Part shown: one piece after another, positions 1 through 4,538 of the stretch
Numbering within the stretch: the stretch's first letter is position 1
How the letters are laid out: each line of letters starts with the position of its first letter
Assembly (NCBI GenBank): GCA_015655485.1
Contig: JAATEZ010000079.1
Location: 1-6,567, forward strand
Origin: Lactobacillales bacterium
GTDB lineage: Bacteria; Bacillota; Bacilli; Lactobacillales; Vagococcaceae
Direction: 5' to 3'
Length of the DNA stretch: 6,567 nucleotides
The notes under the pieces: generated by a model
What the model was told of the DNA's origin: nothing
Databases searched by the model: none
Seen by the model: the letters and a program-made list of their open reading frames with translations, nothing else
Translations under genes and position numbers: made by a program

Positions 1-203
1 ATGGATTGTTCTCTGAAAATGCTAAAGAAATATTAGCAAAAGTTCCGATAAATAAAATATGTGTCACTGATTCGGTTTGGGTTCCGGATGAGAATAAACC
101 TGATAATCTTGAAGTAATCACTTGTTCTGATCTCTTGGCAGAAGGCATTACTCACATTCATGAACGAATCTCAATGAGTCCGCTGATGAAATGGGAAAAA
201 TAA
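1..203 (+). CDS. prs: Ribose-phosphate pyrophosphokinase, C-terminal end (partial)
   Basis: This is the last 66 or so residues of PRPP synthetase, the cytosolic enzyme that makes 5-phosphoribosyl-1-pyrophosphate from ribose 5-phosphate and ATP for nucleotide, histidine and tryptophan synthesis. The gene enters from the left: bases 1-2 finish a codon, probably His, and the frame then reads GLFSENAKEIL, matching the HG-[LV]-FS segment after the ribose-phosphate loop. KICVTDSV follows (family: VTDT/VTDS), then DNLEVITCSDLLAEGI and HERISMSPL, the usual C-terminal pattern LLAEAI..xHE..SVSxLF. The tail is slightly extended (MKWEK), and the stop is TAA at 201-203. An internal ATG at base 6 is not a real start. 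Catalytic residues lie outside the window. It probably has no functional link to the genes downstream, because a hairpin and a 266-bp gap separate them. Many lactic acid bacteria carry two prs copies, and which one this is cannot be told here. Confidence 0.9.
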   Translation, partial: GLFSENAKEILAKVPINKICVTDSVWVPDENKPDNLEVITCSDLLAEGITHIHERISMSPLMKWEK

Positions 204-255
204 GCGAGTGGGAAATTTTTGGATGAGGAACAGACTAAAAAAGTATATTTTTGAA

Positions 256-307
256 CAGATAAGGCTGGCCCGTTCATTTAAATGGATCAATGGACCAGCC
301 TTATCTG
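256..307 (+). terminator. 13-bp perfect inverted repeat, probable prs transcript end
   Basis: Bases 256-268 (CAGATAAGGCTGG) pair perfectly with 295-307, leaving a 26-nt loop whose base can add C-G, C-G, G-T, T-A and T-A pairs after one mismatch. The stem is strong and lies 53 nt after the prs stop. There is no T-tract directly after it on the + strand, so it is not a textbook intrinsic terminator. On the minus strand a T-rich stretch follows after a few bases. It could be a 3'-end stabilising hairpin, a terminator in either direction or a protein-binding dyad. The rest of the 204-469 gap shows no ORF and no other strong structure apart from the promoter at 428-436. Confidence 0.45.
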
Positions 308-427
308 CAGAATAGACGATGGGTCAAAAGCAGCTTCTTTTTGAAACTAAACAATGATCCCACCGCATTTCCTATCGGGACCAATTTTCAAAGAGCCATC
401 AAAGGCATGTGAAAGAATGTTTATATA

Positions 428-436
428 TGCTAGAAT
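428..436 (+). promoter_or_regulatory. Extended -10 promoter of the TetR-type gene
   Basis: TGcTAGAAT forms an extended -10 (TG at 428-429, hexamer 431-436). The matching -35 position (408-413, TGTGAA) is poor, which is common for extended -10 promoters. Predicted transcription start is near 442-444. That falls after an in-frame GTG at 440 and before the ribosome site at 456-460, which supports the ATG at 470 as the true start of the regulator gene. Confidence 0.5.
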
Positions 437-469
437 AGGGTGGAAATCAAGTACTGGAGGTGCTTACCT

Positions 470-1030
470 ATGTCTAATTCTCTTCTGACAAAAAAAGCGA
501 TAGCGGCGGCTTTTAAAAAAGTAATGGAAACAACGGCTTTTGAAGAGATTGCTGTTTTAGACATAGCAGCTGCTTGCGGGATCAGCAGACGAACGTTCTA
601 TTATCATTTTAAAGATAAATACGATTTAGTTCAATGGATTTTCCAAGAGGAGATCATTCCCGATATCTTAGCAGCGACAACCATGGATCATTGGCAGGAA
701 GGCTCGCTAAGCTTATGTGTTTATTTGCAGAAAAATAAAGAATTTTATGTGGATCTGCTTAGATCAGAGGGACAAAACAGTCTGAAAGAATATCTCTATA
801 CTTTAACTGAAAAGCAAGTTTCTCTGCTGATCACAGAAGTTTTAGATGGAAAGCAAATTTCAGATGAAGACCTCAAATTTATCATAGATTACTATTACTA
901 TGCGTTTATAGGGATTTTATCCGTGTGGGCTCAGCAGAATATGCAGACAGAACCTAAACTTATTGTGGATCGCTGGGAAACGCTTGTGGGGAAAAATCTT
1001 CATGATTTTGTGAATCAGTTTTCAAAATAG
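470..1030 (+). CDS. TetR/AcrR-family transcriptional regulator (DhaS-like, TetR_C_8 type)
   Basis: This 186-residue regulator has an N-terminal TetR helix-turn-helix at about residues 5-50. The recognition part reads DIAAACGISRRTFYYHFKDK, with the TFYYHF[Kx]DK signature that is nearly diagnostic of the family. The C-terminal half (about 75-186) is all-helical, with the aromatic run DYYYYAFIGIL at 140-150. This fits the ligand-binding domain of the DhaS-like branch (Pfam TetR_C_8), which includes activators of dihydroxyacetone kinase but mostly uncharacterised regulators. Length is normal. I chose the ATG at 470 because GGAGG at 456-460 precedes it by 9 nt; the upstream in-frame GTG at 440 has no ribosome site and lies before the predicted transcript start. 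It stands directly before a two-gene oxidoreductase unit in the same direction and is its likely local regulator, inferred from position. The ligand is unknown. Confidence 0.88.
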   Translation: MSNSLLTKKAIAAAFKKVMETTAFEEIAVLDIAAACGISRRTFYYHFKDKYDLVQWIFQEEIIPDILAATTMDHWQEGSLSLCVYLQKNKEFYVDLLRSEGQNSLKEYLYTLTEKQVSLLITEVLDGKQISDEDLKFIIDYYYYAFIGILSVWAQQNMQTEPKLIVDRWETLVGKNLHDFVNQFSK

Positions 1031-1092
1031 TCTAAAAGGTTTACACTTAGAAAGATTTGTGCAAGTTCAGCACTAATTACAAGAAGTGTGTA

Positions 1093-1121
1093 TTGAATTA
1101 AAATGAAAGCGCTGTTAATAT
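1093..1121 (+). promoter_or_regulatory. Sigma-A promoter of the two-gene oxidoreductase unit
   Basis: The -35 TTGAAT (1093-1098) and -10 TAATAT (1116-1121) are separated by 17 nt, with an extended -10 TG at 1113-1114. Predicted transcription start is around 1127-1129, about 36 nt before the ATG at 1164. This gives the two downstream genes their own promoter, separate from that of the TetR-type gene. Between the regulator stop and the -35 I see only short weak inverted repeats (ACACTT at 1043-1048 with AAGTGT at 1084-1089; GTGC at 1059-1062 with GCAC at 1070-1073). Confidence 0.6.
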
Positions 1122-1146
1122 AAACTGTCGTTAAAGTTTATGACAG
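1120..1146. promoter_or_regulatory. Overlapping dyads at -10/transcription start; probable TetR-type operator
   Basis: Two interleaved inverted repeats cover the end of the -10 and the predicted start site. ATAAACT (1120-1126) and AGTTTAT (1135-1141) are perfect 7-bp arms 8 nt apart. CTGTC (1125-1129) and GACAG (1142-1146) are perfect 5-bp arms 12 nt apart. A protein bound here would block RNA polymerase directly. Size and place suit a TetR-type dimer, and the adjacent regulator gene is the obvious candidate. The binding protein is inferred, not shown. Confidence 0.45.
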
Positions 1147-1163
1147 AAAGAAGGACTGTTTTT

Positions 1164-2195
1164 ATGAAGAAATATAAAGTGATCATCTGGGGATTAGGAA
1201 ATGTCGGACGTGCTGCAGTTCATATGATTTTAGACAAAAAAACGTTAGAACTCGTTGGAGCGGTTGACTTGGATCCGAAGAAAATCGGTAAAGATGCAGG
1301 AGAAATTTTTGGTTTTAAAAAAACCGGGATCATAGTAAGCGGGGATATTGAGGCTGTATTGGAATTGGAAGCCGATACAGTTCTTGTATACACACCCTTG
1401 ATCAGAGATGAGCAAGGCGGTTTTACTCCCAGTGCTCTGGACATCTGTAAAGCCTTAAAAGCTAAGAAGAACGTGATCACGACACTACCGATATATTTTT
1501 CGCAAGTTTTGACACCAGATTTATTTAAAATGATCGATTCCTGTGCGAAAGAAAACGGTGTCTCTTATCTGCCTTCGGGATTGTTGCCGGGAGCTTATGC
1601 GTCATATATTCCTATGGTGTTGAGCGGGATCATGGGGAAAGTCGATCGAATCATTGTGGAAAGCGGGGAAGATGATCAACATAATTTTTCTAGCTGGGTC
1701 AAAGTATTCGGGTATGGTGTAGATCCTGCGAAATTTCCACTTGAAAAACTAAAGGCGGGAATCATATCTTATTATGTTTCCGGTGTTTATGAAATGGGAG
1801 CTCGCCTGGGTTTTTCATTTGATGAAGTAAAAACAACGCATGAATATTTTACTGCACCAGAAGACTTGCATCCCATTTTTGGAACGGTTAAAAAAGGAAC
1901 GCTGTGCGGTCATCGATTTACAATGACCGGAGTAGTTGGAGGGCAGGAAAAGGTGACTTTACGTTATGTTCATAAGATCTGCGATGATATAGTCAAGGAA
2001 CCTGCCATAAGGGATCATATCCATATTGAGGGCTTGCCGGCTGAATTAGACATTGATATCAAAGGAATGATGCCGCTGGATGAAAGCTACGTCACTAGTG
2101 CTGCACCAACTGTTAATGTTATTCCTGCTGTGGTAGAAGCTGTTCCGGGGTTTATTCAAGCGTTGGATCTTCCAGTGGTAATTCCCATTCATTGA
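1164..2195 (+). CDS. DapB-like NAD(P)-dependent oxidoreductase (2,4-diaminopentanoate dehydrogenase-like family)
   Basis: The 343-residue protein opens with a Rossmann strand and nucleotide loop: KVIIWGLGNVGRAA, GxGxxG at residues 10-15, then an acidic VGAVDLD end to strand 2 (31-37). The centre has LPSGLLPGAY (136-145), matching the PSG/G-xNPG turn of dihydrodipicolinate-reductase-like enzymes, and the tail has PTVNVIPAVVEAVPG (315-329), the conserved NxIPAVxxAxPG end of the diaminopentanoate dehydrogenase-like group. The length fits that group; true DapB is shorter, about 250-270. This favours a dehydrogenase acting on an amino or oxo substrate over lysine biosynthesis, and the substrate is not recognisable. 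The ATG at 1164 is preferred over an in-frame ATG at 1140, because AAAGAAGG (1147-1154) sits 9 nt before the former and nothing precedes the latter, which also falls inside the proposed operator. The next gene starts 22 nt downstream, so the two are surely cotranscribed. Confidence 0.75.
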   Translation: MKKYKVIIWGLGNVGRAAVHMILDKKTLELVGAVDLDPKKIGKDAGEIFGFKKTGIIVSGDIEAVLELEADTVLVYTPLIRDEQGGFTPSALDICKALKAKKNVITTLPIYFSQVLTPDLFKMIDSCAKENGVSYLPSGLLPGAYASYIPMVLSGIMGKVDRIIVESGEDDQHNFSSWVKVFGYGVDPAKFPLEKLKAGIISYYVSGVYEMGARLGFSFDEVKTTHEYFTAPEDLHPIFGTVKKGTLCGHRFTMTGVVGGQEKVTLRYVHKICDDIVKEPAIRDHIHIEGLPAELDIDIKGMMPLDESYVTSAAPTVNVIPAVVEAVPGFIQALDLPVVIPIH

Positions 2196-2217
2196 TCGAT
2201 ATAAGGAGGCCCGTTTT

Positions 2218-2991
2218 ATGAAATATGTATTTGATTTTACGGATAAAGTTGTCTTGATCACAGGAGCCAGCCGCGGGTTAGGGCGTGCTTATGCCTGCGG
2301 GTTTGCCCAATTCGGCGCAAAATTGATTCTAACAGGCAGAGATGAGCTTAAATTGAAAGAAACGGCTGATTTAGTTGAAAAAGCAGGCTGTACGGAGCAT
2401 AAATCGATCGTCTGCGATGTGTTAGTCGAAGCGGATATGGATCGAATGCTCGCTGAAATTGCTGAAAGCTATGGAAGAGTAGATATTCTGGTCAATGATG
2501 CCGGTGTCGGACATAAGATCCCGGCAGTGGATGTTTCCATGGAGGAGTGGCACCGGGTACTAGGGACAAATCTGGATGCCCCGTTCTATTTAAGCACGCA
2601 TATAGTGAAAAAATTTATGCTTGCTCAAGGAGGAGGAAATATTGTGAATATAGCTTCTATGGGCGGCTTTTCGGGGATACCGGGAGGTGCCGCTTATAGT
2701 GCCAGCAAAGCAGGAGTCCTGAATATGTCGCGTGCTTTAGCGGGAGAATGGGCCAAAGACAATATTCGTGTCAATTGTGTCTGTCCGCATTATACAGAAA
2801 CGGATATGGTTCGACCCCTCATGGCCTATGATGCCTGGATGAAATTAAATAATTCGAGAACACCGCTTGGCCGGTTAGCACAACCTGAAGAAACAGTTGG
2901 AGCGGTATTGTTTCTTGCGAGCGATATGGCAAGCTACATTACCGGCAGCTTTATTCAAATCGATGGAGGCTGCTTAGGCGTGGCCTACTAG
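2218..2991 (+). CDS. Short-chain dehydrogenase/reductase (classical SDR, gluconate 5-dehydrogenase-like)
   Basis: This 257-residue classical SDR has all core elements: TGASRGLG (15-22) for the nucleotide, Asp67 in the CD motif, NDAG (93-96), and the Asn118-Ser147-Tyr160-Lys164 tetrad (YSASK at 160-164). The C-terminal FLASDMASYITG...IDGG pattern is typical of tetrameric SDRs. Arg19 after TGAS and Arg41 at the end of strand 2 hint at NADPH preference, an inference. Position 191 is His (CPHYTET) where the family usually has Gly (PG motif), which could reshape the nicotinamide and substrate pocket. AAGGAGG at 2203-2209, 8 nt before the ATG, fixes the start. It lies 22 nt behind the DapB-like gene and is the last gene before a strong terminator, so the two enzymes probably act on the same metabolite. 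The closest general resemblance is to gluconate 5-dehydrogenase / 3-oxoacyl-ACP reductase-type proteins, too broad to name a substrate. Confidence 0.88.
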   Translation: MKYVFDFTDKVVLITGASRGLGRAYACGFAQFGAKLILTGRDELKLKETADLVEKAGCTEHKSIVCDVLVEADMDRMLAEIAESYGRVDILVNDAGVGHKIPAVDVSMEEWHRVLGTNLDAPFYLSTHIVKKFMLAQGGGNIVNIASMGGFSGIPGGAAYSASKAGVLNMSRALAGEWAKDNIRVNCVCPHYTETDMVRPLMAYDAWMKLNNSRTPLGRLAQPEETVGAVLFLASDMASYITGSFIQIDGGCLGVAY

Positions 2992-2997
2992 TTGTAA

Positions 2998-3095
2998 AAA
3001 AATAAAAAAACATGCAGATTTTGATGTGATCCTCAAAGGTTAGATTTTGGTCTAATTTTTGGAGGCGGTTCAAATCAGCATGTTTTTTTATTTTT
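2998..3095. terminator. Bidirectional intrinsic terminator between convergent genes
   Basis: An 18-bp perfect inverted repeat (2998-3015 with 3078-3095) consists of CATGC/GCATG flanked by A7 and T7 tracts and a further A5/T5. After one A-A mismatch it continues with GATTT/AAATC (3017-3021 with 3072-3076). The intervening bases fold again: CCTC (3031-3034) with GAGG (3062-3065), and TTAGA (3040-3044) with TCTAA (3051-3055). The T-tracts on both strands make it work for the rightward SDR transcript and the leftward LacI-type transcript. It begins 7 nt after the SDR stop. Confidence 0.85.
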
Positions 3096-3118
3096 ACTTA
3101 CTGTTTGTTTAAAGTCAA

Positions 3119-3135
3119 AAACCGGATTTCGGCTT
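3119..3135 (-). terminator. Weak extra hairpin after the LacI-type gene
   Basis: On the minus strand, 17 nt after the stop of the LacI-type gene, AAGCCG pairs with CGGTTT across a 5-nt loop and runs into a short T-stretch. It is six pairs with one G-T wobble, so a weak terminator at best. The large shared hairpin at 2998-3095 is the main stop. Confidence 0.3.
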
Positions 3136-3151
3136 AAATCATCCTTACTTC

Positions 3152-4177
3152 CTAGAACTTTGTACAAGAAGAACGTTCTATGAGTTTTGTACCGATAAAA
3201 GCATGGAAGCCGATATCAGTTTGGGGGCGTTGAATCTTGCCGATAATGCGTTTTAAAGCTTCACGGGCGATTTCCTCTTTAGGAACATGAATGGTGGTCA
3301 GTTCCGGGATAACGACTTTCGCTTCGGAAATATTGTCGAAGCCAATGATAGAAATATCTTTAGGGACCTGAATGTTTAAAAGATTCAATGTTTTGATCAA
3401 ACTGATCGCGATATAATCATTATCACAAAAAATTGCAGTTGGCAGATGATCTTTTCTTGCTAAAAAGGAAAATTTTTCAACTTGTGTCTGGATGTCCATA
3501 GCTGGAAATTCGTAACAATGATTTTCGTGGATAGATACGCCATGAGTATCCAAGGCCTTTTTGAGGCCGCGTTCGCGTTCTTTGAAGTTATAGATCCTTG
3601 TCTGAGCGCGGGCATAGCCGATGTTCGTATGACCGTTTTGAAGTAAATAAAGTCCGGCTTCATAAGCGCCCTGATAATTGTCGATGGCAATAAAATCACA
3701 ATTCATTTGTGGGATACATGTATCAAGAACAACGATATTAGGCTGGATTTTTTTCACTCGCTCGATTTGTTGAGCTGTTAAATTAGTTCCCAGCAAAAGA
3801 ATTCCGTCCGAAGTTTGTTCTTCTTCTAAAGCATTTAATTCTTCCTCAAGAGTCTCTGTTTGAACAGAAGTGATCAATAAAGAAAAAGGATAATTTTTCA
3901 TCTCGCTTGTTAAATAACCTAAAAGTTCATTAAAAAAAGGCATACTTTCATAGTTGTCTGTGACGATATCACTATTTTTACAGGCAACAAAGCGGATGAT
4001 ACGATTTCCATTGGTTTCTTTTTTCTTTACATTTCGTAAAGGAACATAATGATAGTCTTCGGCAATTTTTAATATAGTCGCACGGGTCTCTTCGCTGACG
4101 CCGGGTTTTCCATTTAATGCTAATGAAACAGCGGATTTTGACACTTGAGCTAAACGAGCGATATCATCTATTTTCAT
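3152..4177 (-). CDS. LacI-family transcriptional regulator
   Basis: The 341-residue protein has an N-terminal LacI helix-turn-helix: KIDDIARLAQVSKSAVSLAL at 2-21, then LNGKPGVSEETR..I..IAEDYHYVP. A periplasmic-binding-protein-like effector domain runs from about 60 to 335, with DGILLLG (124-130), IAIDNYQGAYEAG (163-175), the NIGYA strand (185-189), PTAIFCDNDYIAISL (246-260) and IIGFDN (277-282), followed by LTTIHVP. These are family landmarks for a sugar-responsive repressor. The hinge after the HTH (VPLRNVKKKETNG) lacks the usual NxxAR-[SA]-L segment whose leucine wedges into the operator centre. GGAGGT (4184-4189 on the complement) stands 6 nt before the ATG. It is transcribed away from the isomerase/transketolase operon and shares the intervening control region, so it most likely controls that operon and itself. 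The inducer is probably a substrate or phosphorylated intermediate of that pathway; this is inference. Confidence 0.92.
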   Translation of the reverse strand: MKIDDIARLAQVSKSAVSLALNGKPGVSEETRATILKIAEDYHYVPLRNVKKKETNGNRIIRFVACKNSDIVTDNYESMPFFNELLGYLTSEMKNYPFSLLITSVQTETLEEELNALEEEQTSDGILLLGTNLTAQQIERVKKIQPNIVVLDTCIPQMNCDFIAIDNYQGAYEAGLYLLQNGHTNIGYARAQTRIYNFKERERGLKKALDTHGVSIHENHCYEFPAMDIQTQVEKFSFLARKDHLPTAIFCDNDYIAISLIKTLNLLNIQVPKDISIIGFDNISEAKVVIPELTTIHVPKEEIAREALKRIIGKIQRPQTDIGFHAFIGTKLIERSSCTKF

Positions 4178-4283
4178 GAGCAGACCTCCAGATACATAAT
4201 TTTATCTATTAAAAAAATTTTAAAGGCTAAAGAAGAATCCCTGGTTTTTTTATAATTCTATTACTAATCTATTTATTTTAACA

Positions 4284-4370
4284 AGTTTAGCAATAGTGCA
4301 GAGATTAGTTTAGTTCCTTTTTAGTATATCATTTTTCATTTAGTTTAGCAAAATAAAATTTAAGTTTACT
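4284..4370. promoter_or_regulatory. Cluster of AGTTTAG/AGTTTAC repeats: putative repressor operators
   Basis: Four same-orientation copies lie here: AGTTTAGC at 4284-4291, AGTTTAGT at 4307-4314, AGTTTAGC at 4342-4349 and AGTTTACT at 4363-4370. A reversed TAAACT is at 4414-4419, and an inverted pair follows at 4485-4511. The 4342-4349 copy overlaps the -35 of the leftward promoter and the 4307-4314 copy lies at its predicted start, as expected for autoregulation. The best two-sided match is AGTTTAGCTAAATG at 4503-4516, suggesting a palindromic ideal AGTTTAGCTAAACT. The motif is seen directly; its binding by the LacI-type protein is inferred, and AT-richness raises the chance rate. Confidence 0.5.
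4323..4351 (-). promoter_or_regulatory. Promoter of the LacI-type gene
   Basis: On the minus strand, -35 TTGCTA (complement of 4346-4351) and -10 TATACT (complement of 4323-4328) are 17 nt apart, with an extended -10 TG one base before the hexamer. Predicted start is about 4316. The -35 overlaps one AGTTTAGC copy and the start region overlaps another. Confidence 0.6.
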
Positions 4371-4420
4371 AAAATTAGGATGAAATACCGCTTTATTTAA
4401 TGATTAATTTAAATAAACTA

Positions 4421-4449
4421 TTGACTTTAATTTATCACGGTGATATTCT
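4421..4449 (+). promoter_or_regulatory. Promoter of the isomerase/transketolase operon
   Basis: TTGACT (-35, 4421-4426) and TATTCT (-10, 4444-4449) are 17 nt apart, with an extended -10 TG at 4441-4442. It is a strong-looking sigma-A promoter. Predicted start is about 4456, giving an 83-nt leader before the ATG at 4539. The reversed TAAACT motif at 4414-4419 abuts the -35. Confidence 0.65.
4433..4445. promoter_or_regulatory. Perfect 13-bp dyad between -35 and -10
   Basis: TATCAC (4433-4438) and GTGATA (4440-4445) are perfect arms around a single G. They occupy the spacer and the first two bases of the -10, so a bound protein would compete with RNA polymerase. The sequence is unlike the AGTTTAGC motif and unlike a CcpA cre site, which suggests a second regulator. 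No protein for it is evident in the window. Confidence 0.45.
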
Positions 4450-4454
4450 TTTAC

Positions 4455-4476
4455 ATAAAGAAAGAGCTTTCTTTAT
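4455..4476 (+). promoter_or_regulatory. 10-bp inverted repeat at the predicted 5' end of the operon mRNA
   Basis: ATAAAGAAAG (4455-4464) and CTTTCTTTAT (4467-4476) are perfect arms separated by AG. The predicted transcript begins here, so the mRNA would start with an 8-9-bp hairpin, a known way to protect 5' ends from decay. It could instead be a DNA operator. Confidence 0.4.
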
Positions 4477-4484
4477 AAGAAAAA

Positions 4485-4511
4485 AGCTAAACTAAAATAA
4501 TTAGTTTAGCT
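4485..4511. promoter_or_regulatory. 10-bp inverted repeat in the leader: operator or attenuator-like hairpin
   Basis: AGCTAAACTA (4485-4494) and TAGTTTAGCT (4502-4511) are perfect arms 7 nt apart, each carrying the AGTTTAGC motif. The dyad lies about 30 nt downstream of the predicted start, where a bound repressor would act as a roadblock. As RNA it would be a weak, A-U-rich stem with six Us (4518-4523) a few bases later, ending just before the ribosome site GGAGGT (4524-4529). A leader attenuator is therefore a second possibility. Confidence 0.5.
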
Positions 4512-4538
4512 AAATGATTTTTTGGAGGTATTGTCACG

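Larger units (their letters stand above)
4178..4538. other. 361-bp divergent control region without a gene
   Basis: The spacer between the LacI-type gene and the isomerase operon is very AT-rich and has no convincing ORF. It contains a leftward promoter (4323-4351), a rightward promoter (4421-4449), six or more AGTTTAG/AGTTTAC motifs in both orientations and three perfect dyads on the rightward side. Predicted untranslated leaders are about 139 nt for the repressor and about 83 nt for the operon. A second, weaker leftward promoter may exist: TTGTTA at 4279-4284 and TAGAAT at 4255-4260 on the complement, 18 nt apart. Confidence 0.7.

Noticed and set aside
321..400. Possible structured leader or riboswitch before the TetR-type gene
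   Set aside because: Only short imperfect pairings (TTTGAAA/TTTCAAA, TCCC/GGGA) are present and they lie upstream of the predicted promoter; no known riboswitch core is recognisable.
440..469. GTG start giving ten extra residues on the TetR-type protein
   Set aside because: It lies at or before the predicted transcript start and has no ribosome site; ATG 470 has GGAGG at proper spacing.
1220..1480. Minus-strand ORF of 86 codons inside the DapB-like gene
   Set aside because: It is entirely antisense to a well-supported gene, has no ribosome site and resembles no known protein.
2046..2261. Minus-strand ORF of 71 codons across the gene junction
   Set aside because: It overlaps two real genes and their ribosome site on the other strand; composition looks like a shadow frame.
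3460..3699. Minus-strand ORF of 79 codons within the LacI-type gene
   Set aside because: Alternate frame of a clearly coding region, with no start signal.
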